This document shows positions 52,701 to 59,933 of a DNA stretch of 64,000 nt, one piece after another (the first letter of the stretch is position 1; the number at the start of each line of letters is the position of its first letter). A program made the translations under genes and the position numbers. The stretch is from an uncultured Gemmatimonadales bacterium. GTDB lineage: Bacteria > Gemmatimonadota > Gemmatimonadetes > Gemmatimonadales > GWC2-71-9. The stretch is from positions 19,680 to 83,679 of the forward strand of contig CAMYLY010000019.1 of assembly GCA_947259405.1 (NCBI GenBank), given 5' to 3'. The notes under the pieces are model-generated. The model did not search any database and had not been told where the DNA came from. It was given only the letters and a program-made list of their open reading frames with translations.

Positions 52701-52861
52701 CCCGACCCACTGAGGCCGAGATGCTTCGGCTGGGCGAATTGCAGGTTGAGACCTCGGAGGCGGTGGCGACGTTCAACAGGATGCTCGATACCACCGTGCG
52801 CGATTTGAACGACAATGCTGGGCAGTATCCACGAATCATGATTGACAGGCCGATTCCGTAG
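49739..52861 (+). CDS. secreted sortilin/VPS10-like BNR-repeat beta-propeller protein (paralogue 2)
   Basis: A 1,040-residue exported protein (signal peptide GLPLGLLALLALPGIAQ). It starts with MEWREIGPANMGGRVSAIVG, shared with paralogues 3 and 4, and carries Asp-box motifs such as FRTTNGGTTF, YRSTDRGEQW, FRTTDGGTSW, YKSLDGGDTW and WITRDGGDNW. GGLQDNGVWCGPSRTMHS is a conserved family block. A C-terminal Ig-like segment with DGAGNTVRTM precedes a Gly-rich linker (GGGGGFRGGFGGGGPY near residue 840) and a helical tail. No catalytic dyad is evident, and the role in substrate or protein binding is inferred. A 120-bp spacer separates it from paralogue 3 in the same orientation. Confidence 0.9.
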   Translation: MHSVVRYGLPLGLLALLALPGIAQSPTQIQTALSSMEWREIGPANMGGRVSAIVGVPGDPRVFWFGGADGGVFRTTNGGTTFEAQFTDQPVYSVGALALAPSDLNVLWLGSGEGDPRNSTSYGNGVYRSTDRGEQWTYLGLNGTERIKRIVVDPRDPDVALVCALGHAWGANAERGVFRTTDGGTSWEKVLYIDEDTGCSDMDMDQSNPRILYAGMWTHRRRPWRFDDGGKETALYKSLDGGDTWSKLTGRGMPTEPMARIGVSVSQSHPNVVYMVTETPTQGTLFRSNDGGATWSMASEQRNINFRPFYYSDIRVDPNNPDVVWSLSGGLYKTTDGGATFSSVGGGVHGDHQALWIDPDDSDRVLSGSDGGYQVSLDGGENWDIINNVVLSQFYQIYYDLQEPYQVCGGLQDNGVWCGPSRTMHSGILKDDWVRISGGDGFYGVPVPDQPWLIYTNLQGGVFMITDMRSGGTRRVHPYPNRIGSAGDAMLGHKYRFNWDAPIHISPHDPGTVYIGGNHVFVSRDYGYSWDELSPDLTTQDTSKMLTSGGEIYQDNTAAEFHASLLTIAESPLEAGVIWVGTDDGKLWITRDGGDNWSDITGNVDMPAFSWIAKIDASRFDAGTAYIAVDQHRMDDFAPHVYRATEYGRRSADLSEGLPQDDYVKVIREDPRNRDLLYVGMERGLFASWNGGDTWVDIRNGLPPVSVRDIQIHPVANDLIIGTHGRGAFILDDIEPLQNLSAALATDVYLFEARPAIRWQTGNRDASFGQRAYRAQNPSNGAYIHYYLAEKPERPVAFTITDGAGNTVRTMRSRDAEAGVNRSVWNLRADGPDPISGQEGGGGGFRGGFGGGGPYVVPGNYTVTMRAAGRELTTTVTVRADPRIDIPQQHYIAQWDAAVDLRGLTSHVHMMIGASNDLETQITNLMNTLDDSNGDQDALKARCTAALDEIEAFKDWLTYPPPRMGYRQRPRLREELRSLMGSITSMASRPTEAEMLRLGELQVETSEAVATFNRMLDTTVRDLNDNAGQYPRIMIDRPIP

Positions 52862-52981
52862 CGACGAGTGAGACTATCAGCTAGCTGCGAACTGCTCACC
52901 GCTGACTTTTCTCCATGTCTTGTTAGCTGTTCGTGGCTACCTGTGAGCTGACGACCGAATACAAACAGGAGCGTGGGAGTC

Positions 52982-55900
52982 ATGAAACGCATTACGAATT
53001 TGCTGGCCTCGCTGAGCCTATTCGCGGCGACAACGGCCGTGGCCCAGGACCTCAGCGACGTCACCTCCAACCTGACGTGGCGTGAGATCGGACCGACGAT
53101 CATGGGTGGCCGCGTTGCGGACCTCGCGGTCGTCGAGGCGGACCCGTCAGTGTTCTACGTGGGAACGGCCACGGGTGGTGTGTGGAAGACCATCAACCAC
53201 GGTACGACGTTCGAGCCAGTCTTCCGCGACATGCCGACGGCGTCAGTCGGCGACGTCACCGTCTTCCAGGCAAATCCGAATATCGTCTGGGTCGGGTCGG
53301 GCGAGCCTCAGAATCGGCAGAGCTCTCCATGGGGCAACGGTGTCTACAAGTCTACGGACGGCGGGCGCACCTGGAATCACATGGGGCTCGACAACACGCA
53401 CCACATTGCTCGGATCCGGATCCACCCGATGAACCCCGATGTCGTGTACGTCGCGGCGATGGGCCATCTGTGGGGCACCAATCCCGAGCGTGGCGTCTAT
53501 CGCACTATGGACGGTGGCGCGTCGTGGCAGCGAGTGTTGTTCGTCGATGACATGACGGGCGCAATCGACTTGGTGATGGATCCGTCCGATCCCCACACGC
53601 TGTTCGCAGCGATGTACCAACGCCAACGCACTGGGTTCGGGTACAACGGTGGAGGACCTGGGAGTGGGATTTACCGAACGCTCGATGGTGGCGACACCTG
53701 GGAGGAAATGACCGAAGGGCTGCCGGAGAACGACAAGGGTCGGATCGGTTTGTCGGTCTATCGCCAGAACCCAAACGTGATCTTCGCGATCGTGCAGGCG
53801 CGTCCCGGGATCGGGGTCTACAAGTCGACCGACCGTGGGGCGAGCTGGACGCACCTCAGCGAGACCAACAACCGCCCGATGTATTACTCGCAGATTCGCG
53901 TCGATCCCAATGATGCGGAGCGGATCTATTTGGGTGGGGCCAACCTGTACCGATCCTCGGACGGTGGGAACAATTTCACGAGTGATGCGGCTGCGGGGGT
54001 GCACTCTGACCACCATGCGTTGTGGATCGATCCGGCGAACTCCAATCACCTGATACTCGGCGGTGACGGTGGAGTATCCGTCACTTGGGATCGTGGAGAG
54101 AACTGGCGACAGCTCATGAACCTCCCGCTTGCCCAGTTCTACGAGGTGGGGGTCGACAACCAGTGGCCCTACCACGTCTGCGGTGGTCTGCAGGACAACG
54201 GGTCCTGGTGTGCGCCGAGCAACACGCTATCCCGTCTTGGCATCCGTCCCCAACACTGGTACAACATTGGCGGGGGCGACGGATTCTACACTGTCTTGGA
54301 CCCGGATAATCCTGACTTCATGTTCGGCGAATCACAGGGCGGCAACATCTTCGTGCGCAACCGGCACACCTGGGAATCTGTGCGGATGCGTCCGGTGCCG
54401 AGGCCGGTTGATGGAGAGGACCGACGGTACCGCTTCAACTGGAACTCCCCAATTGTGCAATCGGCACATGACAGGGAAACGGTTTATGTCGGTGGCAATC
54501 ATCTCTTCCGCTCGCGCGATCGTGGATGGACGTGGGAAGAGGCCAGTCCCGACCTCACCAAGGCGATCGACCGGGAGACGTTGGAGATCATGGGGCAGAA
54601 GTTGGCCGAGCCCCTCCTGTCGCGAAACGACGGGATCTCCTCCTACGGCAACATCACCACCATCGGCGAGTCGCCGCTCAATGAGGGTCTGCTGTATGTC
54701 GGTACGGACGACGGCAACGTCCAGGTCACCAGGGATGGTGGCTTTTCGTGGACCAATGTGGCCGACCGCATTCGAGGCTTGCCGGATCGTACCTACGTCA
54801 GTTCCCTCCGGGCGTCGCGATTCGACGAAGGAACGGTGTACGCAACGTTCGACGGACACCGCAATGACGATTTCGCGGCCTACGTGTACGTCTCCACGGA
54901 CTACGGGCAAAACTGGCGCGCCATCAACGATGGCCTCCCCGATGGCTGGTCGGTCAACCGTATCACCGAACATCCGCGCAATGGGAGTCTCCTGTTTGCC
55001 GGGAATGAGGTCGGCGTCTACTTCTCTATCGACCAGGGCGGATCCTGGCATGCCTTGAAGAGCAACCTACCCACCGCGCCGGTCGATGACATCGTGATTC
55101 AGGCGCGCGAAAACGATCTGGTGATCGGAACGCACGGTCGCGGCATCTGGATCATGGACGACATCACGCCGCTCGAAGAGATGTCGAGTCGCGTGCTGGC
55201 GTCGGCAGTCCACCTGTTCAGCGTCCGTGACGCGGTCTCCTACAACGTGCACAGACCACAGGGTTGGACACCCGGCGTGTGGGTTGCGCAGAACCCGGAA
55301 CAAGGCACGCGAATCCGTTATTACGTCGGAGCAGACCTGAGTGAAGCGGCCATGACCGGTGGCGAGAGTTCGAATGGCGGGCCCAGTGCCGACGGCTCCA
55401 CAGCGGTCAATGGCGGTGTGACCCTGACGATCAGCGACGCGTCGGGGGACGTGATCCGCACGCTCGAAGGCGACGATCACCTAGGGATCCAAGAAGTCAT
55501 TTGGGATCTTCGCCACGAACCGCCGTATGTGCCGGAGGAACAGCCAGAGACGTTTGGCGGCTTCGGTGGCGGTGCGCCCAACGGGCCCAAGGTGTTGCCG
55601 GGTACGTACACGGCAACCCTTACCGCGGGTGGGGCGACCCAGAGTTCGGACTTCGAGGTGAAGCTGGACCCCCGGGTCGAGATTTCACAAGCGGACCTGA
55701 TGGCGCGACAAGAGGCGATGATGAGCGCCTATGCCCTGATGAAGCCGCAGTATGAGGCCACGCAGGCCATGCGTCGCATTCAACAACAGCTCAACGACGT
55801 CCAGGACATGCTGGATGACGAAGGGCCGACCGAGGTGCGCGACGAAGTGAGCGCGATTCGCCGCGAGTTGACCGAGATCCAGCGGAGCTTCGGCGGTGGC

Positions 55901-56134
55901 GGCCGACGCGGCGGCTTCGGTGGTGGCGGGTTCGGGTCGTTCGAAGGCTGGACGGGCCGCCCCACCGCAGATGCGCTCTGGCAACTGGAACGGCGGTGGG
56001 AACGGCTCCCGACTGCTATCGAGCAGCTCAATACGGTCATCACTGAGCGCATGCCGGCGCTCAACCGTATGCTGGATGAGCACGGGGTCCGGCCGAGTGC
56101 CGGTGAGCCTGTCGCCGTCCCGAGGAAACCGTAG
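52982..56134 (+). CDS. secreted sortilin/VPS10-like BNR-repeat beta-propeller protein (paralogue 3)
   Basis: A 1,050-residue exported protein with signal peptide ITNLLASLSLFAATTAVAQ. It shares NLTWREIGPTIMGGR, GTATGGVWKTINHGTTF and VGSGEPQNRQSSPWGNGVYKSTDGGRTW with paralogue 4, its closest relative in the window. The core is two Asp-box propellers (YRTMDGGASW, YKSTDRGASW, QVTRDGGFSW), with VCGGLQDNGSWCAPSN. The C-terminal part has an Ig-like segment (TLTISDASGDVIRTLEGDDH), Gly-rich linkers (FGGFGGGAPNGPK, GGGGRRGGFGGGGFG) and helices. ATG 52982 follows a CAGGAG site; an in-frame GTG three codons upstream was rejected. Confidence 0.9.
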   Translation: MKRITNLLASLSLFAATTAVAQDLSDVTSNLTWREIGPTIMGGRVADLAVVEADPSVFYVGTATGGVWKTINHGTTFEPVFRDMPTASVGDVTVFQANPNIVWVGSGEPQNRQSSPWGNGVYKSTDGGRTWNHMGLDNTHHIARIRIHPMNPDVVYVAAMGHLWGTNPERGVYRTMDGGASWQRVLFVDDMTGAIDLVMDPSDPHTLFAAMYQRQRTGFGYNGGGPGSGIYRTLDGGDTWEEMTEGLPENDKGRIGLSVYRQNPNVIFAIVQARPGIGVYKSTDRGASWTHLSETNNRPMYYSQIRVDPNDAERIYLGGANLYRSSDGGNNFTSDAAAGVHSDHHALWIDPANSNHLILGGDGGVSVTWDRGENWRQLMNLPLAQFYEVGVDNQWPYHVCGGLQDNGSWCAPSNTLSRLGIRPQHWYNIGGGDGFYTVLDPDNPDFMFGESQGGNIFVRNRHTWESVRMRPVPRPVDGEDRRYRFNWNSPIVQSAHDRETVYVGGNHLFRSRDRGWTWEEASPDLTKAIDRETLEIMGQKLAEPLLSRNDGISSYGNITTIGESPLNEGLLYVGTDDGNVQVTRDGGFSWTNVADRIRGLPDRTYVSSLRASRFDEGTVYATFDGHRNDDFAAYVYVSTDYGQNWRAINDGLPDGWSVNRITEHPRNGSLLFAGNEVGVYFSIDQGGSWHALKSNLPTAPVDDIVIQARENDLVIGTHGRGIWIMDDITPLEEMSSRVLASAVHLFSVRDAVSYNVHRPQGWTPGVWVAQNPEQGTRIRYYVGADLSEAAMTGGESSNGGPSADGSTAVNGGVTLTISDASGDVIRTLEGDDHLGIQEVIWDLRHEPPYVPEEQPETFGGFGGGAPNGPKVLPGTYTATLTAGGATQSSDFEVKLDPRVEISQADLMARQEAMMSAYALMKPQYEATQAMRRIQQQLNDVQDMLDDEGPTEVRDEVSAIRRELTEIQRSFGGGGRRGGFGGGGFGSFEGWTGRPTADALWQLERRWERLPTAIEQLNTVITERMPALNRMLDEHGVRPSAGEPVAVPRKP

Positions 56135-56148
56135 GCGAGTTGCTGGAG

Positions 56149-56199
56149 GGGTGCAGGCTGCGGGCTGGAGGTCACCCGCACCCTGCACCCTGCACCCTG
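56149..56199 (+). repeat. GGGTGCAGG / CCTGCACCC inverted and tandem repeat
   Basis: GGGTGCAGG at 56149-56157 is complementary to two tandem CCTGCACCC copies at 56182-56190 and 56189-56197, giving alternative 9-bp stems just before the ribosome site of the Sec peroxiredoxin gene. Similar TGCACCC/GGGTGCA units occur at 47601-47623 and 58183-58240. Confidence 0.65.
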
Positions 56200-56212
56200 A
56201 CAAGGAGTCGAA

Positions 56213-56791
56213 ATGCAACTACTGAAGGTCGTCACTACACTTGCGGTCGCGAGCGTCTTCACCGCTCCCGCCTGCGCCCAGGAGGCTGGCACGCCGCTCG
56301 AGGTCGGTGTCATGGCACCAGACTTCGAATTACCGGGTGCCACCCGGCACGGCGTGCTGCGCGACCCGATCAAACTGAGTGACTATCGCGACAAAACCGT
56401 TGTGATCGCATTCTTTTACCGGGCCAGATCGCGCGGCTGAACGATCCAAATGCATGCGTACCGTGATCAGTACGCAACGCTTTTCAGAAGTGGACAGGAT
56501 GTCGTGTTGATCGGGATCAGTGTGGATTCGGTCGACGCACTCCAGTCGTGGGCGAAAGACGATCAATTCCAGTTTCTGTTCGCCAGTGATGTTGGTGCCG
56601 TGGTGGGTCAGCAGTACGGCGCGTTCATCGACCGTGGCGATCGGGGCATTCTGGATAACCGTACGGTGTTCGTGGTGGGTCCGGCCGGCCGGATCACGCA
56701 CGTTATGGCGCCGTTCCGGGAGGTTGATCCGGTGGCGTACGAGGAGTTAGGGACGGCGCTGGACGCGATCGCGCCGAGGGAGGAGATGTAA
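56213..56791 (+). CDS. probable selenocysteine-containing peroxiredoxin (AhpC/TSA family), UGA at codon 76
   Basis: One continuous frame of 192 codons, interrupted only by TGA at 56438-56440 (codon 76). Signal peptide MQLLKVVTTLAVASVFTAPACAQ, then VGVMAPDFELPGATRHG and KTVVIAFFYRARSRG-U-TIQMHAYRDQYATLFRSG. Relatives read RARTGG-C-TAQM at this point, so UGA aligns with the peroxidatic Cys and the following Thr is retained. ISVDSVDALQSW, FLFASDVGAVVGQQYG and VFVVGPAGRITHV complete the thioredoxin fold after the UGA. There is no other Cys in the mature protein, so a 1-Sec type is implied. A strong AAGGAG lies before ATG 56213. A downstream hairpin supports Sec insertion. The alternative is a nonsense mutation or sequencing error. 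It adjoins TlpA/CcdA in convergent orientation. Confidence 0.8.
56455..56476 (+). promoter_or_regulatory. candidate bacterial SECIS hairpin downstream of UGA
   Basis: Perfect 7-bp stem TGCGTAC / GTACGCA (56455-56461, 56470-56476) around the 8-nt loop CGTGATCA. The loop starts 22 nt after the UGA, and its second base is G, as in bSECIS elements, where a G lies in the first two loop positions about 16-37 nt from UGA. It lies wholly in coding sequence, as expected for bacteria. Confidence 0.65.
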
Positions 56792-56802
56792 AGGGGGGCG
56801 AA

Positions 56803-56863
56803 GGACGAAGGGCAGGAAGGCGAAGGGCGAATGGCCAACGCGCGGGTCCTCCGCCCTTCGTCC
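56803..56863. terminator. 11-bp inverted repeat between convergent genes
   Basis: GGACGAAGGGC (56803-56813) and GCCCTTCGTCC (56853-56863) are perfectly complementary with a 39-nt loop, between the peroxiredoxin stop and the TlpA stop. There is no long T-run. It may act as a bidirectional terminator or be a pair of GAAGGGC-type repeats. Confidence 0.5.
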
Positions 56864-56865
56864 CT

Positions 56866-57453
56866 TCAAGTCTCGTCCACCACTCTCCGGATTGCCATAT
56901 CGACATCCTGATCGGGCCCCACGCCCGTATATGCCACCCTCCCATCAGCGTCTAATACGACGACGTAGGATGTGGTTGGTGCTTTGAAGGCACGTACAGC
57001 GCGTCCTCGGGTGTCCCACAATACCACGTGTGGGGTCGGCGATTTCTCAAGGTGACGCTTGATCGATCGCTTGGACTGATTGATCGCGACACTGACAGCA
57101 ATGAAGTTCACGCGGTCCCCGTATTTTTCGTGCGCGGCTTCCATGGCGGGTTTGAGCTGTTCGCACTGCTCGCACCAATGTGCCCAAAACTGAAAGAGCG
57201 TGGGTTTCCCCCCGATGTATTGGGCAAGGTCGACGTCGTTGCCATCGAGGTCTTCGATCACGACTGCTTCGGGGACGGTCCCCAGAGGCAACCCGACCTC
57301 GTCGGTCTGAGCAGCAAGCGGCGTGGCTGTTACCGCGATGAGAAAGGGGAAAAGGAAGAATGGAAACGCAACGGGGGCAGCACGGAGGCTCCTGCACGCT
57401 GCAGCCTGCGTCCCACGTCCCGCGTCCCGCGCCCTGCGCTCTACTCTCACCAT
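56866..57453 (-). CDS. TlpA-like thiol-disulfide oxidoreductase
   Basis: A ~195-residue periplasmic thioredoxin-fold protein. The signal or anchor segment FPFFLFPFLIAVTATPLAAQ is followed by GLPLGTVPEAVVIEDLDGNDVDL and the active site FWAHWCEQCEQLKPAM with Cys94 and Cys97. C-terminal LDADGRVAYTGVGPDQDVDMAI ends the fold. The ~35 residues before the signal (RRARDAGRGTQAAACRSLRAAP) are encoded by a GTCCCGC/CTGC-type low-complexity stretch at 57390-57440 and are probably not a natural N-terminus. ATG 57453 and GTG 57450 both overlap the ccdA stop. It should take electrons from CcdA and reduce periplasmic disulfides, possibly the neighbouring peroxiredoxin. Confidence 0.85.
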   Translation of the reverse strand: MVRVERRARDAGRGTQAAACRSLRAAPVAFPFFLFPFLIAVTATPLAAQTDEVGLPLGTVPEAVVIEDLDGNDVDLAQYIGGKPTLFQFWAHWCEQCEQLKPAMEAAHEKYGDRVNFIAVSVAINQSKRSIKRHLEKSPTPHVVLWDTRGRAVRAFKAPTTSYVVVLDADGRVAYTGVGPDQDVDMAIRRVVDET

Positions 57454-58172
57454 ACCATTCCCGCCTGAATGAAGTAGTACTCCGCCATCGCGAGTATAAC
57501 CACACCGGCAGCCTTTTTGATCCATACCATCCATGCTCCGGCTTGCGGCAGTGCCGACAGAAACCCTGACGACAGCCCAACCGCGACCAGCAGTGTCGTC
57601 ATCCCGAGTGAGAAGACGAACAAGTAAATGAATCCCCATGCGGCACTCCCGGTCGCTGCCACCCAGGTCAACACGACCGCAAATGCCGGTGCCCCGCACG
57701 GTGCGGCAACGATCCCTGACGTGGCGCCGAGCAGAAAGACCGCCGGATAGGATCCACCGCCGAGGTTGTGCGCCCAGTTGAGTATCCGCTGCGGTGCCGA
57801 CATCGGGAACACGTCCAACATGGCAAGCGCGAAGATCAGCAAAAGGTTCCCGATGGCCAATCGCGCCCACGGGTTGGACGACACGGTGCCGAACAGCGTC
57901 CCAGTGAGGCCGGCGATGAGGCCAAGGATCGCGTAGAACAACGCGAGTCCTACCACGTACGAGACAGTCAACCCCACCGTGCGCCACCGAGTCTGATCGA
58001 CCGTACTGCTGCCCGCGAGGATCCCGGCTGTAATCGGGATCATCGGATAGATGCACGGCGTAAGGCTCGTCAGCACCCCGGCCCCGAACAGCGTTGCCAA
58101 CGCAATCACCGGTCGCTGCTGGAGCGACTCGGTGAGGGTCTGGAGGGCGAAGAGGAGGAATTCGGGGAACAT
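57447..58172 (-). CDS. ccdA: cytochrome c biogenesis protein CcdA
   Basis: A 241-residue membrane protein with about six helices that carries reducing power from cytosolic thioredoxin to the periplasm. The two redox Cys lie in LTSLTPCIYPMIPI and IVAAPCGAPAFAVVL, each next to Pro as in DsbD/CcdA. Other landmarks are GLTVSYVVGLALFYAILGLIAG and LFVFSLGMTTLLVAVGL. ATG 58172 (MFPEFLLF) was chosen over an upstream in-frame start in repeat DNA. Its stop overlaps the TlpA start, giving a coupled reductant pathway CcdA to TlpA. The gap 58173-58237 is filled by GCAGGAT and TGCACCC repeats. Confidence 0.93.
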   Translation of the reverse strand: MFPEFLLFALQTLTESLQQRPVIALATLFGAGVLTSLTPCIYPMIPITAGILAGSSTVDQTRWRTVGLTVSYVVGLALFYAILGLIAGLTGTLFGTVSSNPWARLAIGNLLLIFALAMLDVFPMSAPQRILNWAHNLGGGSYPAVFLLGATSGIVAAPCGAPAFAVVLTWVAATGSAAWGFIYLFVFSLGMTTLLVAVGLSSGFLSALPQAGAWMVWIKKAAGVVILAMAEYYFIQAGMVW

Positions 58173-58182
58173 GTGAGCAGTA

Positions 58183-58240
58183 TGCAGGATGCAGGATGCA
58201 GGAAGGAGGTTACCTGCACCCTGCACCCTACACCCTCCTA
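58183..58240. repeat. GCAGGAT and CCTGCACCC tandem units
   Basis: Units of GCAGGAT (58186-58202) and CTGCACC/CTACACC (58213-58236) facing each other around GGAGGTTACCTG, giving several possible stems. The array overlaps the stop of the M28 peptidase. Same family as 47601 and 56149. Confidence 0.65.
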
Positions 58241-59794
58241 CCTAAAGTACCCTTCCGACGCCCGTCGCCCGTCTCGGCACTGTGGCCATGTCATCGGCTC
58301 GCCGGTGCGCCTGCTCGTTGGCATGACCGTACGCCGATCGCGTGGGACGCGGTCGTCTTCGGACGCCAGGTACACGAGCATGGCGGTCAACGTGGCGTTG
58401 TTCTTCAAGTCGTCCATCCAGATCTTGTCGAACGTGTCTCGCTGCGTGTGCCAAGTATAGGTGCCGTACTCCCAGCTGAGTGACGAAATGCTGAATGCCG
58501 GCGCACCCGAGCAGATAAAGGACGCGTAGTCGCTCCCGCCGCCACCAGGCGTCCCCGGGATGTTCAGATCGATGTGCTGCGTGATTTCGCGCGGGATCTG
58601 CCCCAGCCAATCAGCAAAGTATTGCCCGGCACCGGTGAGACCCTGCATCGAGATGTTGGCGACGCGGCCGGTCCCGTTGTCCTGATTGAAAAGCGCCTGT
58701 AATCCTTGGACGACCTCGGGATGGTCGGCCGCAAAGGCTCGCGATCCGTTGAGGCCCTGTTCCTCTCCGCTCCAGTGGCCGACCAGGATGGTACGGCGGG
58801 GATTCGGGTACACAGTCTTCAGGATGCGCATGGCTTCCATCATCGTGATGCTGCCCGTCCCGTTGTCGGTCGCCCCCGACCCGCCGTCCCACGAGTCGTA
58901 GTGTGCGGAGAGCATGACATATTCGTCCGGAAGCTCGGACCCACGAATCATGGCGATCGTGTTGTACGCGGGAACCTCTCCAGTGAACTCGGCCTGCGCA
59001 TCCACTTCCAGCACGGGGCTCTGGTTGTGCTCTGCGAGGCGAACCACGAGTCCGTAATCCTCGCAGCTCAAGTCCAGGGTCGGCACCTGTTCGGTCCGCG
59101 CGCTGAAGATCTTCTGGACTCCCCACCCGTTTGACCAGCGCGATTGCAGAATCCCAGCCGCTCCCGCCTGCTCAAGCACACGGGGGAGGTCGCGGCCGCT
59201 GTGTCCCGTAGCTTGCATCCGCGCGTTCCAGGCCTGTTGGGCAAGTCGGCGCTCTTGCTGGAACTGTTCTAGGGATGCCTCGGTCGCGTACTCCTCAAGG
59301 TTGGTATTTGGGCGACACGTCGGTTGCGGGTACGACAGCGCGACAAACTTCCCCCTGACGGTGGGCAACCACGCCTCGAAGCCAACGGCTGGGAGAACAG
59401 TCACCTCGCCGCGGACCTTCCCGTTGGTCCCGGGGCTCCAGGCCAGCATCATCCCCTCGAGCGTTCGCACACGGGGCTCGATGAGGTCGATGTGGGTAGT
59501 GCCGCGCTCCCATCCGCGCCAGGTTCCATACTGCTCGTTGCGGGCCTCGATGCCCCATTGCTGGTACATCGCGACGGCCCAGTCGTTGGCGCCCTTCTGT
59601 CCGGGCGAGCCCGTGAGCCGCGGGCCGACGGAATCCATCAGCGTCTGGGAGAGCCGGTACGCTTGCGACTGCTCCATCCCTTCCTGCCAGATTCGCTGGA
59701 GGACGGGGTCTTGACTCGAAAACGTCTGCGCGGCGGCCGGTGCCGCGAAGATTCCCAAGGCAACGAGGGTCGTGCCTGCACGAATCACCTTCAT
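58238..59794 (-). CDS. secreted M28 zinc aminopeptidase/carboxypeptidase-like
   Basis: A 518-residue exported protein. Signal peptide MKVIRAGTTLVALGIFAAPAAAQ, then a prodomain with an inserted PA-type segment (~120-270). The catalytic M28 domain has SAHYDSWDGGSGATDNGTG (His and Asp ligands), HWSGEEQGLNGSRAFAADH (catalytic Glu pair), NQDNGTGRVANISMQG (Asp) and a final metal His in TWHTQRDTFDKIW. These match dizinc exopeptidases of the PSMA/aminopeptidase S kind. ATG 59794 was chosen; the open frame extends ~96 codons upstream into the divergent P460 gene with no support. Likely removes N-terminal residues from external peptides. Confidence 0.93.
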   Translation of the reverse strand: MKVIRAGTTLVALGIFAAPAAAQTFSSQDPVLQRIWQEGMEQSQAYRLSQTLMDSVGPRLTGSPGQKGANDWAVAMYQQWGIEARNEQYGTWRGWERGTTHIDLIEPRVRTLEGMMLAWSPGTNGKVRGEVTVLPAVGFEAWLPTVRGKFVALSYPQPTCRPNTNLEEYATEASLEQFQQERRLAQQAWNARMQATGHSGRDLPRVLEQAGAAGILQSRWSNGWGVQKIFSARTEQVPTLDLSCEDYGLVVRLAEHNQSPVLEVDAQAEFTGEVPAYNTIAMIRGSELPDEYVMLSAHYDSWDGGSGATDNGTGSITMMEAMRILKTVYPNPRRTILVGHWSGEEQGLNGSRAFAADHPEVVQGLQALFNQDNGTGRVANISMQGLTGAGQYFADWLGQIPREITQHIDLNIPGTPGGGGSDYASFICSGAPAFSISSLSWEYGTYTWHTQRDTFDKIWMDDLKNNATLTAMLVYLASEDDRVPRDRRTVMPTSRRTGEPMTWPQCRDGRRASEGYFR

Positions 59795-59933
59795 GAACGT
59801 GGTCCTCCGAAAGGGTGGTTGCGGGAGGTCTGCAGGAAGATACGTTCCTCGGCTGATGCTGTTGAGTGGGAACCCTGGCACGCCCGGGCACGTTCCTCCG
59901 ATATCGCAATCAGCCACCAGCAAGGGAGTGTCG

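Noticed and set aside
56213..56440. Separate 75-codon gene ending at TGA
   Set aside because: The fold continues in the same frame after the TGA, and the short product would stop just before the catalytic residue.
57454..58056. N-terminal 200-codon extension of the TlpA-like frame
   Set aside because: It is the shadow of ccdA in another frame. The TlpA signal peptide begins after the ccdA stop.
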